Shown here in pieces: positions 1-9,537 of a DNA stretch of 64,000 bases. The stretch is from Methylovorus menthalis (GTDB lineage Bacteria > Pseudomonadota > Gammaproteobacteria > Burkholderiales > Methylophilaceae), in NCBI RefSeq assembly GCF_020523625.1, contig NZ_JAJAQH010000006.1, positions 868,001 to 932,000 on the forward strand, given 5' to 3'. The notes under the pieces were generated by a model. The model made no database searches, was not told where the DNA came from, and saw only the letters and a program-made list of their open reading frames with translations. The translations under genes and the position numbers were made by a program. How positions within the stretch are numbered: the first letter of the stretch is position 1; every line of letters begins with the position of its first letter.

Positions 1-1002
1 CACCGGTTCACCCAGCCCCAGCAGTACGCCATCAATCAGCTCCTGCTTATCGATGGCGTAATTGATGGCCTGCCTGACGCGAATATCATCAAAAGGCTTG
101 TGCTTGAGGTTAAATCCTAGGTAGGTGTAGTTATTCCCCAGCTCTTTGTAGAGGGCGAGCTTTTTCTGCAAATCCTCACGCGAAGGCACGATGCGTGAGT
201 ACTGAATCGGGTTGAGGGTCATCGAGTCGATATTGTCGGCCAGCAATTCCAGAAACTGAGCGGCAGGATCCGGAATAAAGCGCGATACCAGGCGATCAAT
301 GCGAGGAGGCCCCTGGGTGGAGTTGGGGTTGCGGACCAGTGAGATGCGCTCACCAGGCTTCCATTCTTCCAGCTTGTAGTAATGGCTACCTACTGGCTTG
401 AAGCGAAACGAGGTCGTATTGATATCCTGCCCCTTGAGCAGATGTTCTGGCAATATTTGCAGGCCAGCCCAGGAATCCAGCGCAGGCGCATAAGGGTTGG
501 CATAGCTCACTCTGAAAGTCGCTACGTCCGGGGTTTCGGCGCGTATTACCAACTTGTAATCAGAGCCATAAGGCGTACGCGTATTGTCATCAGTCACCAG
601 TTTCCAGGTGAACAGGACATCTGCACTGGTCAGCGGCTTGCCATCGGCCCATTTGAGTCCTGGCTTGAGCTTGAAGGTAATGGTTTTTTGATCAGGCGAT
701 ACGCTCCAGCTTTGCGCCAGCTCGCCCTGCAACTCGAGGTTCTTATCGTATTTAAGCAGGCTGTTAAAGATGTTGCTGGCTACCGCGGAAGCTGCGGCTT
801 CACCTGCAATCATCGGAATAAGTCCACTGGGTTCTCCAGCTGTCGCATCAATCAGGGTACCGCCGGAAGATGGGGGGTAAGATTGGTCAAAGTCGGCAGC
901 ATTGCCGCCGGGTTCTTTACTGCATGCGGTCAGCAGGAGGCCAAGCGATAAAAGTGTGCCCATGCGCAAGGACAGGTATTTAAGCAAAAGCGGCCTTTCC
1001 AT
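1..1002 (-). CDS. Peptide-type ABC transporter substrate-binding lipoprotein (partial)
   Basis: This is the N-terminal part of an extracellular solute-binding protein of family 5 (dipeptide/oligopeptide type); the rest lies beyond the left edge and 334 codons are visible. Such proteins capture peptides in the periplasm for an ABC importer. The start gives MERPLLLKYL, a hydrophobic stretch and a lipobox LLTAC, so it should be a lipoprotein. Family-typical phrases follow, such as GGTLIDATAGEPSGLIP near the mature N-terminus and DVLFTWKLVTDD further in. A second in-frame ATG at 963 is possible, but the longer start keeps the basic n-region. The start is 22 bases after the mltD stop, so co-transcription with mltD is likely. 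The exact substrate is unknown. Confidence 0.85.
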   Translation of the reverse strand, partial: MERPLLLKYLSLRMGTLLSLGLLLTACSKEPGGNAADFDQSYPPSSGGTLIDATAGEPSGLIPMIAGEAAASAVASNIFNSLLKYDKNLELQGELAQSWSVSPDQKTITFKLKPGLKWADGKPLTSADVLFTWKLVTDDNTRTPYGSDYKLVIRAETPDVATFRVSYANPYAPALDSWAGLQILPEHLLKGQDINTTSFRFKPVGSHYYKLEEWKPGERISLVRNPNSTQGPPRIDRLVSRFIPDPAAQFLELLADNIDSMTLNPIQYSRIVPSREDLQKKLALYKELGNNYTYLGFNLKHKPFDDIRVRQAINYAIDKQELIDGVLLGLGEPV

Positions 1003-1024
1003 TAACGAGGGGCTTGCAAAGAGA

Positions 1025-2707
1025 TCAGGCTTGATCCGGCTTGGCAATAGTAAGTATTGCACCCGGCACAATACGCGAGCCGCTTATCTTGTTCCAGCGT
1101 TGCAACTCATCACGGGCGACATCGAATTTTCTGGCGATGCTTTCAAGGGTGTCGCCACGTTGTACGATGTAGCGCTGCTTCTTTTTGCTCGACACAAGCT
1201 TGGTCTTGCTAATCTCTGCCTTGCGGTTTGCCGAGCTGGCAACAACGGTTTTGTTGATAGACGCGGGGCCAGAAGCTACGTTCAGTATCTGGCCGGGTTT
1301 CAGTTTAGAGGACTTTAACTGATTTTGCGCCATCAGCTGCTGTGTGGATAATTTGTAGCGTTTTGCAATGCTTAGCAGGGTGTCATTGCCGCTTACCTTG
1401 TGGCGAATAATCTGCGTGGGTTCAGCTTTTGCAATGGCGGGTTCTGCGACATCCACATGTTCCGCCAGCACAATGTTGGCATCGGCTTTGCCGCCGTTAT
1501 CCATTGGCACCAGCAACGGTCTTGCCATGATCAGGTTGTCGCGCGAAGGCAGATCATTCACATTGCGCAACTCAGCCAGAGGGATACCGAATTTGCGGGC
1601 GATATTGGCCATGCGTTCGCCACGCTTGGCATGATAGGTCTGCCAGCTGACCAGCGGCTTGTCGTATGCCTCAAGATTGGTCTTGAACGTTTCTGCAGCA
1701 CCTATGGGCAACAGGATTTCGTGCGCGCTTCCGCTAGCGGTCAATACCGGGCGGTTGTATTCGGGGTTCAGGGAAGAAAACTCTTCAAATGAGATTTCTG
1801 CCAGTTTGGCCGCTAAGTGAGCATCAATTTGCTGGGGTGCGGTGACCTTGGTGAAATAAGGCCGGTTAGGGATGCTCTGGATATTCAAGCCGTAGAGTTC
1901 GGGATTGGTCATGATATTTTTGACCGCTTGCAGCTTGGGAACGTAATTTCGGGTTTCGGGAGGAAGGGGCAAACTATTGTAATCGGTCGGCAGGCCTTGC
2001 TGTCGGTTACGGGCAATCGCTCGACTGACGGTTCCTTCGCCGGCGTTGTAGGCGGCCAAGGCCAAATCCCACGTACCAAACATCAGGTGCAGCTTTTGCA
2101 GGTAAGTCAGCGCGGCATCGGTAGCTGCTGTCACATCCCGACGACTATCCACCCACCAGTCCTGCTTCAGGCCAAAATTCTTGCCCGTAGACGGAATGAA
2201 TTGCCAGATACCGGAGGCATGGCTCTTGGAATATGCCTGAGGGTTGAACGCGCTCTCTACCATTGGCAGCAGGGCAATCTCGGTAGGCATGCCACGTTTT
2301 TCCACCTCAACCACCACGTGGTAAAGATAGCGCTGGCTGCGCTCCACCATGCGTCTTACATAATCAGGGCGGGCTGCGTACCAGGCTTCGTGCGTTGCGG
2401 TATAAGGCGAATCAACTTCCGGCATGGCATAGCCATTGCGGATACGTTGCCACAGATTATCGGTGGAGACTTGCGCCAGCTCGGCGGCTGAGTGCCCAGG
2501 CTGACCGCTTGCCAGCTCAGGCACGTAATTCAGTACCGGATCATTCTGCAGGCGTGAGGAAAATTGTAATGAGGTATCAATGCTGCTGTCGCGGATGGGT
2601 TCACTGAGAACAATGATTTCATCACCAGCAAGGTTGCGATCTGCGTATACGGGGAAGGAAAACGGAAATGCCAGGATAACCAGCTTCAGTATGCGTTGCA
2701 TAGTCAT
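1025..2707 (-). CDS. mltD: Membrane-bound lytic murein transglycosylase D
   Basis: Cleaves the glycan strand of peptidoglycan between MurNAc and GlcNAc, forming 1,6-anhydro ends, in the periplasm. The chosen start gives MTMQRILK and a signal peptide ending around PVYA. A GTG at 2758 would add 17 residues and no clear ribosome site decides between them. A GH23 lysozyme-like domain follows, with VESAFNPQAYSKSHASGIWQ holding the catalytic Glu and AYNAGEGTV further on. The C-terminal half has three LysM peptidoglycan-binding repeats, the last ending at the C-terminus. Domain order and length match MltD. It precedes the solute-binding protein gene on the same strand. Confidence 0.93.
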   Translation of the reverse strand: MTMQRILKLVILAFPFSFPVYADRNLAGDEIIVLSEPIRDSSIDTSLQFSSRLQNDPVLNYVPELASGQPGHSAAELAQVSTDNLWQRIRNGYAMPEVDSPYTATHEAWYAARPDYVRRMVERSQRYLYHVVVEVEKRGMPTEIALLPMVESAFNPQAYSKSHASGIWQFIPSTGKNFGLKQDWWVDSRRDVTAATDAALTYLQKLHLMFGTWDLALAAYNAGEGTVSRAIARNRQQGLPTDYNSLPLPPETRNYVPKLQAVKNIMTNPELYGLNIQSIPNRPYFTKVTAPQQIDAHLAAKLAEISFEEFSSLNPEYNRPVLTASGSAHEILLPIGAAETFKTNLEAYDKPLVSWQTYHAKRGERMANIARKFGIPLAELRNVNDLPSRDNLIMARPLLVPMDNGGKADANIVLAEHVDVAEPAIAKAEPTQIIRHKVSGNDTLLSIAKRYKLSTQQLMAQNQLKSSKLKPGQILNVASGPASINKTVVASSANRKAEISKTKLVSSKKKQRYIVQRGDTLESIARKFDVARDELQRWNKISGSRIVPGAILTIAKPDQA

Positions 2708-2809
2708 GAGGCGATGTCTTAAATAGCTGAAATTCATGCAATAGTAGCCAATGGGCACCTCTCAAGTCAAGGCAAAGTTCAGCTTTAACATGTTCGATTA
2801 TGTTAATGA

Positions 2810-3562
2810 TTAAAAATGATTTCTCATTTCCCGGATAGCCGTAAAAACTGCTAGAGGATTTGCTTCATGTATGCCAGCGGCATGTTGTATGGCCGGGCTT
2901 CCGCAGCGCAGGAAAGGATTGCTGTCACGCTCGATGGCCAATGTGCTGGGAAGGCTGGGCAAGCCTTTCTGCCGCAACTTGGCTACTTGAGCCTGTCTAG
3001 CCAGCAGGGCGGTGTTGGTCGGGTCCAGCCGTCTGGCAAATTTCAAATTGTGTTCGGTGTATTCATGCGTGCAATAGACCGAGGTTTCTGCCGGCAGATG
3101 TGCCAGCTTATTCAGCGAATCCAGCATCTGTGCGGGTGTACCCTCAAACAGGCGCCCGCAGCCAGCGCTAAAGAGGGTATCGCCACAGAATAGAAGCTTT
3201 GCGCCATAATAGGCCACATGTCCGAGCGTATGGCCAGGGACCTCAAGCACTGTCAGCTTCAAGGGTAAGAAGTCGAGCTCTATCTGATCGCCCTCATGCA
3301 CCGGCTGATGTGTAAAGGCATAGTTCTCGCGTGCCGGGGCATATACCCGAGCCCCGGTTTCATATTGAAGTCGTTCTACGCCGCCAATATGGTCGTTATG
3401 ATGGTGGGTGATGAGAATAGTGTGCAGCTGGAGCCCGGATGTGGCTAATTGCCGCAGCACTGGTTCGGCATCGCCCGGATCAACCACCGCTGCCTGACCG
3501 TGGGCATGGAGCAACCAGATGTAATTATCTGAAAAAGCCGGAATAGGGATGATGTCATGCAT
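2810..3562 (-). CDS. gloB: Hydroxyacylglutathione hydrolase (glyoxalase II)
   Basis: Hydrolyses S-lactoylglutathione to lactate and glutathione, the second step of methylglyoxal detoxification in the cytoplasm. The metallo-beta-lactamase fold signature THHHNDHIGG (metal ligands around residues 53-58) is present, with the later GHTLGH and FCGDTLFSAGCG metal-site motifs and a C-terminal glyoxalase II region. Length (250 residues) is typical. It is divergent from the methyltransferase gene at 3591 with only 28 bases between starts. The order gloB, yafS, rnhA, dnaQ is also known from E. coli, which supports the call. Confidence 0.95.
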   Translation of the reverse strand: MHDIIPIPAFSDNYIWLLHAHGQAAVVDPGDAEPVLRQLATSGLQLHTILITHHHNDHIGGVERLQYETGARVYAPARENYAFTHQPVHEGDQIELDFLPLKLTVLEVPGHTLGHVAYYGAKLLFCGDTLFSAGCGRLFEGTPAQMLDSLNKLAHLPAETSVYCTHEYTEHNLKFARRLDPTNTALLARQAQVAKLRQKGLPSLPSTLAIERDSNPFLRCGSPAIQHAAGIHEANPLAVFTAIREMRNHF

Positions 3563-3590
3563 AGTGCGATACTTCGATGTTGAGGAATAA

Positions 3591-4310
3591 ATGTCAATAG
3601 ACGATCAGGAGTCATGGCTGGCAAAGCCTATTGGCGCGTATCTGCTGGAACGAGAGCAATGCCTGTTCGACCAGGCGGTGGCGGATGTGTTCGGCTTTAA
3701 TGCCTTGCAACTGGGGTTGCCCCAGGCCAATTTGCTGCAGCAATGCCGTATGCCTTTTATGTTCCATACCGACCATGAGCACGGCGAAGTGCTCAGCGAC
3801 TCCACCCAACTGCCTTTTTCTGCCAATACCATCGATCTGTTGCTTATGCCGCACACCCTCGATTTCAGCGAGGACCCACATCAGACCTTGCGCGAAGCCG
3901 AGCGGGTGCTGGTTGCCGAAGGGCATCTCATGATCAGTGGCTTTAATCCACTCAGCAGTTGGGGGATAAAGCGCATGCTGGGCAAGCGCCAAGGATATCC
4001 CTGGCATGGCAACTTTTTACCTTTGCTGCGCATTAAGGATTGGCTAGCCTTGCTGGGTTTTGAGATAATCAGCACCGGCATGACCTGTTATGCGCCACCT
4101 TGGGTCAGCGCGCGCTGGCTGGAACGCAGCCGTTTTCTGGACAGGGCCGGTGGGCGCTGGTGGCCAATGCGAGGTGGCGTCTATTTCGTGGTCGCCCGCA
4201 AACGCGTGCTGGGCATGCGAGTGATCCGTCCCAACTGGAATGCTGCCAGACTCAAACCCCGGCTGGTGGCATCGCCCAGCCAGAAAATCAAACGAAATCG
4301 AGACAAGTGA
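3591..4310 (+). CDS. YafS-like SAM-dependent methyltransferase
   Basis: A class I methyltransferase (methyltransferase type 11 family) of 239 residues whose substrate is not known. The central part carries the family's motif region, with [20 protein letters not shown] and then [15 protein letters not shown]. The N-terminal glycine-rich SAM motif is weak, as is usual in YafS proteins. The ATG has GAGGAATAA directly upstream. It lies between gloB and rnhA, the place yafS occupies in enterobacteria, and the next gene starts 2 bases after its stop, so the genes from here through dnaQ form an operon. Confidence 0.82.
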   Translation: MSIDDQESWLAKPIGAYLLEREQCLFDQAVADVFGFNALQLGLPQANLLQQCRMPFMFHTDHEHGEVLSDSTQLPFSANTIDLLLMPHTLDFSEDPHQTLREAERVLVAEGHLMISGFNPLSSWGIKRMLGKRQGYPWHGNFLPLLRIKDWLALLGFEIISTGMTCYAPPWVSARWLERSRFLDRAGGRWWPMRGGVYFVVARKRVLGMRVIRPNWNAARLKPRLVASPSQKIKRNRDK

Positions 4311-4312
4311 AT

Positions 4313-4777
4313 ATGGCAGTTGAAGAAGGTAGCGTCATCATTTACGCCGATGGCGCATGTAAAGGTAATCCTGGCCCCGGCGGCTGGGGAGCATGGCTGG
4401 CGATGGGCGGCCATGAAAAGGAAATGTGTGGCGGAGAGTTGCTCACTACAAACAATCGCATGGAGCTGACTGCCGTTATTCGTGCATTGCAGGCATTGAA
4501 ACGTCCTTGCCAGGTCAAAATCTACACCGATTCAGTTTACGTTCAAAAAGGCATCACTGAGTGGATGAAAGGCTGGAAGGCCCGCAACTGGCGCACCAGC
4601 GATAAAAAACCCGTCAAGAACGAAGATCTCTGGCGTGAGCTGGATCAAACCGTACAGCCACATGATATTGAGTGGCTGTGGGTGAAGGGACACGCGGGCA
4701 ATGTGGGCAATGAGCGCGCCGATGCATTGGCCAATCAGGGCGTATTACTGGCACTGGAGGCTAAGGAGCAAGCATGA
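4313..4777 (+). CDS. rnhA: Ribonuclease HI
   Basis: Degrades the RNA strand of RNA-DNA hybrids, for example Okazaki primers and R-loops. The 154-residue protein shows the full active site: D12 in [17 protein letters not shown]51 in [10 protein letters not shown]73 in YTDSVYV, H127 in VKGHAG and D137 in NERADALA. The start [14 protein letters not shown] follows the methyltransferase stop by 2 bases. A longer in-frame ORF upstream only overlaps the preceding gene. The stop overlaps the dnaQ start (ATGA), indicating translational coupling. Confidence 0.97.
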   Translation: MAVEEGSVIIYADGACKGNPGPGGWGAWLAMGGHEKEMCGGELLTTNNRMELTAVIRALQALKRPCQVKIYTDSVYVQKGITEWMKGWKARNWRTSDKKPVKNEDLWRELDQTVQPHDIEWLWVKGHAGNVGNERADALANQGVLLALEAKEQA

Positions 4778-5478
4778 GACAGATATTTCTGGATACGGAA
4801 ACCACCGGCCTTTATCCCGCGCAGGGCCATCGCATCATTGAAATTGCCGCGGTGGAGGTGATCAATCGTCGTATTACCAGCCAGCATTACCATGTCTACC
4901 TCAATCCCGATCGCGAGATTGATGCTGGAGCACAGGAAGTCCACGGTATTACCCTGGAGTTTCTGCAGGATAAACCGCGCTTTGCCGATGTCGTCGGCGA
5001 GTTTCTGGACTTTGTGCAGAATTCTGAGCTGATTATTCATAATGCCCCGTTCGATGTGGGCTTCCTGAATGCCGAGTTGGGTCGCATCGAGAAACCCGGT
5101 ATTGAATCCGTCGCCAGTGGCATTATCGATACCCTGAAAATGGCCAAGGAAATGCGACCCGGGCAGCGCAATAATCTGGACGCACTGTGCCGCCATTTTG
5201 GCATTGATAACTCCAAGCGTACCTTGCACGGCGCCTTGCTGGATGCCGAGCTGCTGGCGGATGTGTATCTGGCGATGACTCGCGGCCAGGAGAGTTTGAT
5301 CATCGATATGCTGGATAGTCCCGTGCATAACGATGATAATGACACCCTTCATATACAAACCATCTCGAAAAAAGTGCTGCTGGCGGATGAGACGGAAGCG
5401 GCGGCCCATCAGCAATATCTGCAAGGCCTTGCCAAGGGTGGTACTTGCATCTGGCAAGAGCTGCAACAAGCTGAATAA
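4774..5478 (+). CDS. dnaQ: DNA polymerase III epsilon subunit (proofreading exonuclease)
   Basis: Proofreading 3'-5' exonuclease of the replicative polymerase. Exonuclease motif I is FLDTETTG (D7, E9), motif II lies around [13 protein letters not shown], and motif III is [14 protein letters not shown] (DEDDh class). The C-terminal tail of about 50 residues, which in DnaQ binds the alpha subunit, is present. Length 234 is typical. It overlaps rnhA by 4 bases, and the rfbB start follows 15 bases after its stop. Confidence 0.96.
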   Translation: MRQIFLDTETTGLYPAQGHRIIEIAAVEVINRRITSQHYHVYLNPDREIDAGAQEVHGITLEFLQDKPRFADVVGEFLDFVQNSELIIHNAPFDVGFLNAELGRIEKPGIESVASGIIDTLKMAKEMRPGQRNNLDALCRHFGIDNSKRTLHGALLDAELLADVYLAMTRGQESLIIDMLDSPVHNDDNDTLHIQTISKKVLLADETEAAAHQQYLQGLAKGGTCIWQELQQAE

Positions 5479-5493
5479 TCGAAAGATAACACC

Positions 5494-6570
5494 TTGAATA
5501 ACACGATTATAGTGACCGGAGGCGCTGGATTTATCGGCGCCAATTTTGTACTGGACTGGCTGGCAGCCGATCTGGGGCGTGTGGTAAATCTGGACAAACT
5601 CACCTATGCGGGCAACCTGCAGAATCTGGAGGCCGTGCAGCAGCATCCAGACCATATTTTTGTCCATGGTGATATTGGCGACCGGGCATTGGTGGCAAAG
5701 TTGCTGGTCGAGCACAAACCCCGTGCCATTCTCAATTTCGCCGCTGAAAGCCATGTTGATCGCTCCATCCATGGGCCGGAAGACTTTATCCAGACCAATG
5801 TCGTCGGCACTTTTCACCTGCTGGAGGAAACCCGCCAGTACTGGAGCAGTCTGGATACTGCGGAGCAGGCTGCATTCCGCTTTCTGCATGTATCGACAGA
5901 TGAGGTTTATGGCACTCTGGCGGCGCATGATCCGGCCTTTACCGAGACTACGCCTTATGCGCCGAATAGCCCTTACTCGGCATCCAAGGCCGCTTCTGAC
6001 CATCTGGTACGCGCATATCAGCATACTTACGGCCTGCCTACCTTAACTACCAACTGTTCCAACAATTACGGCCCGTATCATTTTCCTGAAAAACTCATTC
6101 CGCTTTGCCTGCTGAATGCCCTGGCGGGCAAGCCATTGCCTATCTATGGCGACGGTCAGCAGATTCGCGACTGGCTTTATGTGAAAGACCATTGCAGTGC
6201 CATTCGCCGTGTGCTGGAAGCCGGGCGGGTAGGTGAAACCTATAACGTCGGTGGCTGGAATGAAAAGGCCAATCTGGACGTGGTGCAGTTGCTGTGTGAG
6301 ATGTTGGACAGGCTGCAGCCACGTGAGGATGGTCGCAGTTACCGCGATCAGATTACCTTTGTTAAAGACAGGCCAGGGCATGACCGTCGTTATGCCATTG
6401 ACGCCAGCAAGCTATACAGCGAGCTGGGCTGGAAGCCACAGGAAAGTTTTGAAACCGGTATCCGTAAAACGGTGGCCTGGTATCTGGAGCATCAGGATTG
6501 GGTCAATAACGTCAACTCTGGTGAATATCGTCGCTGGCTGGATCAGCATTATGCGGAGACCGCAGCATGA
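5494..6570 (+). CDS. rfbB: dTDP-glucose 4,6-dehydratase
   Basis: Second enzyme of dTDP-L-rhamnose synthesis: converts dTDP-glucose to dTDP-4-keto-6-deoxyglucose using bound NAD. It is an extended SDR with TGGAGFIG (residues 8-15), catalytic T135-D136-E137 in VSTDEVYG, and Y161xxxK165 in SPYSASKAA. The start is TTG, preceded by GAAAG 9 bases upstream; no ATG fits the conserved N-terminus [10 protein letters not shown]. Its stop overlaps the rfbA start (ATGA). First gene of the rfbBACD operon, which supplies rhamnose for surface polysaccharide. Confidence 0.96.
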   Translation: MNNTIIVTGGAGFIGANFVLDWLAADLGRVVNLDKLTYAGNLQNLEAVQQHPDHIFVHGDIGDRALVAKLLVEHKPRAILNFAAESHVDRSIHGPEDFIQTNVVGTFHLLEETRQYWSSLDTAEQAAFRFLHVSTDEVYGTLAAHDPAFTETTPYAPNSPYSASKAASDHLVRAYQHTYGLPTLTTNCSNNYGPYHFPEKLIPLCLLNALAGKPLPIYGDGQQIRDWLYVKDHCSAIRRVLEAGRVGETYNVGGWNEKANLDVVQLLCEMLDRLQPREDGRSYRDQITFVKDRPGHDRRYAIDASKLYSELGWKPQESFETGIRKTVAWYLEHQDWVNNVNSGEYRRWLDQHYAETAA

Positions 6571-7445
6571 GAAAAGGCATTATCCTCGCCGGAGGCTCCG
6601 GCACGCGGCTCTACCCTGTGACGCAGGCAGTATCCAAACAGCTGTTGCCGGTCTACGACAAGCCCATGGTGTACTACCCGCTATCGACGCTCATGCTGTC
6701 GGGTATCCGCGATATCCTGCTGATTTCCACTCCGCAGGACACGCCGCGTTTCCAGCAGCTGCTGGGCGATGGCAGCCAGTGGGGCATTCATATTCAGTAT
6801 GCCGTCCAGGCATCGCCAGACGGGCTGGCCCAAGCGTTTCTGATTGGTCGTGAATTTTTGGGCAATGCACCCAGCACGCTGGTCCTGGGGGACAATATTT
6901 TCTATGGGCATGATCTGGGCAGCGACCTGCATGCCGCAGCGCATCGCACCAGTGGTGCCACGGTATTTGCTTATCCGGTGAATGATCCTGAACGCTACGG
7001 CGTGGTGGAATTCAATGACCAAGGCCAGGCGGTCAGCCTGGAAGAAAAGCCAGTGAAGCCTAAATCCCGTTACGCGGTCACCGGGCTTTATTTCTACGAT
7101 AACCAGGTAAGCGATATCGCAGCGTCGCTCAAGCCATCGCCACGTGGTGAGCTTGAAATCACCGACATCAACAGCCATTACCTGACTGCGGGCCAGCTAA
7201 AAGTGGAAGTGATGGGGCGTGGTCATGCCTGGCTCGATACCGGCACGCACGAGTCCTTGCTGGAAGCTTCCCTGTTTATTGAAACCATTGAAAAACGGCA
7301 AGGCCTGAAAGTGGCTTGCCCGGAAGAAATTGCCTATCGCATGGGCTATATCGATGCCGCCAAGGTGGAAGAGATTGCCGCTTTGTATAGCAAGAATGGC
7401 TACGGCCAATATCTGACGCGCATGCTGAAAGAAAGGGTGTTTTGA
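6567..7445 (+). CDS. rfbA: Glucose-1-phosphate thymidylyltransferase
   Basis: First committed step of dTDP-rhamnose synthesis: joins glucose-1-phosphate and dTTP to give dTDP-glucose and pyrophosphate. The nucleotide-binding signature [14 protein letters not shown] is at residues 6-19, followed by [19 protein letters not shown] and the metal-binding LGDNIFYG. The 292-residue length fits RmlA. It overlaps rfbB by 4 bases and its TGA overlaps the rfbC start, so the operon is tightly coupled. Confidence 0.96.
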   Translation: MRKGIILAGGSGTRLYPVTQAVSKQLLPVYDKPMVYYPLSTLMLSGIRDILLISTPQDTPRFQQLLGDGSQWGIHIQYAVQASPDGLAQAFLIGREFLGNAPSTLVLGDNIFYGHDLGSDLHAAAHRTSGATVFAYPVNDPERYGVVEFNDQGQAVSLEEKPVKPKSRYAVTGLYFYDNQVSDIAASLKPSPRGELEITDINSHYLTAGQLKVEVMGRGHAWLDTGTHESLLEASLFIETIEKRQGLKVACPEEIAYRMGYIDAAKVEEIAALYSKNGYGQYLTRMLKERVF

Positions 7446-7990
7446 TGCAAGTCGTTGCAACTGATTTACCAGATGTACTGATTTTTGAACCCAAGGTGTT
7501 TGGCGATGCACGTGGGTTCTTTTTTGAGAGCTACAACCAGAATACATTTGAAGCCTTGACGGGCCTGAAACGCAATTTTGTGCAGGATAATCATTCTGCT
7601 TCGGCCAAGGGCGTTTTGCGTGGACTGCATTATCAGATTCGCCAGCCACAGGGCAAGCTGGTGCGGGTGGTGGCGGGTGAAGTGCTGGATGTGGCTGTGG
7701 ATATGCGTAAAAACTCCCCCAGCTTTGGACGCTGGACCAGTGCCATCCTCTCGGCAGAAAATCGCCGGCAGATGTGGGTGCCAGAAGGCTTTGCACATGG
7801 ATTTGTCGTGTTATCCGAGTTTGCCGAGTTTCTGTACAAAACCACCGATTTTTACGCCCCCGAGCATGAGTGCTGCATACGCTGGGATGATCCTACGCTG
7901 AATGTGGACTGGCAGTTGACCGCGCCGCCTGCGCTTTCTGCCAAAGACAGCCGCGGACTGAATTTTCTGTCAGCGCCTTGTTTTGATTAG
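7445..7990 (+). CDS. rfbC: dTDP-4-dehydrorhamnose 3,5-epimerase
   Basis: Third enzyme of the rhamnose pathway; epimerises C3 and C5 of the keto sugar. It is a 181-residue cupin with the active-site base H62 in VLRGLHYQ, the DARGFFFESY substrate loop and the conserved VPEGFAHGF and YAPEHE segments. I use the ATG at 7445, which overlaps the rfbA stop (TGATG), rather than the adjacent TTG one codon earlier. The C-terminus (DSRGLNFLSAPCFD) is family-like. Confidence 0.95.
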   Translation: MQVVATDLPDVLIFEPKVFGDARGFFFESYNQNTFEALTGLKRNFVQDNHSASAKGVLRGLHYQIRQPQGKLVRVVAGEVLDVAVDMRKNSPSFGRWTSAILSAENRRQMWVPEGFAHGFVVLSEFAEFLYKTTDFYAPEHECCIRWDDPTLNVDWQLTAPPALSAKDSRGLNFLSAPCFD

Positions 7991-8011
7991 TTTTTCCGTG
8001 AATATCCTCCA

Positions 8012-8917
8012 TTGAGTCCTCCTCGTATCTTTCTTACCGGCATTCATGGTCAGGTTGGCCATGCATTGCAGCCCATACTATCTACCTGGGGCACAGTAAC
8101 TGCCCTGGATCGCGCGGCGCTGGACTTGTCTGATGAGGCCGCCATCCGTAAAACTGTACGGGCGTTGCGGCCGGAGGTGATTGTGAATCCGGCGGCCTAT
8201 ACCGCGGTGGACAAGGCCGAATCCGAGCCCGACCTGGCATATGCCATTAATGCCGAAGCGCCGCGCATCCTGGCGGAAGAGGCTGCAGCGCTGGGCGCGC
8301 GCATGGTGCATTACTCAACCGATTATGTATTTGATGGCCGGGCCAATAAGCCTTATCGCGAAACGGACATGACCAATCCTCTTGGCGTCTATGGCGCGAG
8401 CAAGCTGGCGGGAGAAAAGGCCGTGCAACAGGCCGGTGCGCAACATCTGATCCTGCGTACCAGCTGGGTATATGGCGCCTATGGCAAGAATTTCTTGCAT
8501 ACCATCATACGGCTCGCCCGCGAGCGCGATAGCCTGGGCATCGTCTCCGATCAAATCGGCGCGCCAACTAGCAGTCATGATATCGCTACCACAACGCTCA
8601 CCCTGCTGAAAACCTGGCAACAGCAGCGCAGTGGCATTTATCACCTTACCAACAGCGGATACACCAGCTGGCATGGTTTTGCCGTTGCCATCCTGCAAGC
8701 ATACGAAGTCTTGCAGACCGAGCGCGGCTGGCAACCATTGCGCGTGTCTTCCGAGGCGGTGAGGGCGATTGCGACGGCTGAATATCCCACCCCGGCTGCC
8801 AGGCCTACCAATTCAAGGCTGGATGGCGATTTGCTGGAGCAGGATTGGGGTCTTAGGTTGCCAGATTGGCGACAGGCACTGATGCAGGTGATGGAAACAC
8901 CCGCACTGTTAGGCTAA
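8012..8917 (+). CDS. rfbD: dTDP-4-dehydrorhamnose reductase
   Basis: Last step to dTDP-L-rhamnose: NAD(P)H-dependent reduction of the 4-keto group. Rossmann motif GIHGQVG (residues 10-16), STDYVFDG near 102-109, and Y127xxxK131 in GVYGASKLAGE are all present; length 301. The start is TTG; a GTG slightly upstream is out of frame and stops at once. The ribosome site is weak, and the 21-base gap after rfbC is the largest in this operon. It ends the operon and faces queD. Confidence 0.94.
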   Translation: MSPPRIFLTGIHGQVGHALQPILSTWGTVTALDRAALDLSDEAAIRKTVRALRPEVIVNPAAYTAVDKAESEPDLAYAINAEAPRILAEEAAALGARMVHYSTDYVFDGRANKPYRETDMTNPLGVYGASKLAGEKAVQQAGAQHLILRTSWVYGAYGKNFLHTIIRLARERDSLGIVSDQIGAPTSSHDIATTTLTLLKTWQQQRSGIYHLTNSGYTSWHGFAVAILQAYEVLQTERGWQPLRVSSEAVRAIATAEYPTPAARPTNSRLDGDLLEQDWGLRLPDWRQALMQVMETPALLG

Positions 8918-9001
8918 AGCTTGGTGGGCAAGATAGCTTGATTACAAGCCAGTGCTAAGCTTGCCTATGAAAATTGCCTGAGGGATGTGGGTTTTTAAAG
9001 C

Positions 9002-9442
9002 TCAGGAGAAGGCATCGGCCCAGCTGTTAGGCGTTTCATACAAACGTACGCGCTCCAGCTTGAGGTGATTGCCATACACATCCTGATAGCGGCTATTGAG
9101 GATACGAAACGCTTCAGCCGCCATATTCTCAGCGGTCGGCACGCTATCCATCACCACAGTCTTGTGATTGAGCAGACTGTTGAGGAAGTTCAGCACATCC
9201 GTATCGCCTTTGTAGACCAGAAACGCATGATCCCATACGTCCACCACACTGTCGCGGGCAATCGCTTTTACGTCGGAGAAGTCCATCACCATGCCATTGT
9301 CGGAGCTGCCATCCTGCTGGATGATATCGCCTGACAGGGTAATTTCCATGGCATAACGATGGCCGTGCAGATTGCGGCATTGGCTTTTGTGGCAGGGGAT
9401 GCGGTGACCGGCATCAAATTCAAGGCGGGTAGTGATTTGCAT
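9002..9442 (-). CDS. queD: 6-carboxy-5,6,7,8-tetrahydropterin synthase
   Basis: Converts 7,8-dihydroneopterin triphosphate to carboxytetrahydropterin in queuosine/7-deazaguanine synthesis. Zinc ligands H13, H26 and H28 sit in FDAGHRI and NLHGHRY, with catalytic C22 just before. The conserved GMVMDFSDVK and PTAENMA segments follow. Length 146 is a little longer than the E. coli enzyme but normal for the family. Convergent with rfbD, with 84 bases between them and no convincing terminator. Confidence 0.93.
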   Translation of the reverse strand: MQITTRLEFDAGHRIPCHKSQCRNLHGHRYAMEITLSGDIIQQDGSSDNGMVMDFSDVKAIARDSVVDVWDHAFLVYKGDTDVLNFLNSLLNHKTVVMDSVPTAENMAAEAFRILNSRYQDVYGNHLKLERVRLYETPNSWADAFS

Positions 9443-9537
9443 GCCGCGATTATAGCAGGTGTCGCCTCGTGGCTGTCTCCACCCCGGCGCGAATTTCTAT
9501 GAAAAACAGAGCGCTTGTCAGGATATCTTGCCCATGT

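Noticed and set aside
4735-6024. Minus-strand open frame of 429 codons
   Set aside because: It is antisense to dnaQ and rfbB, both with complete catalytic motifs, and has no family-like sequence of its own.
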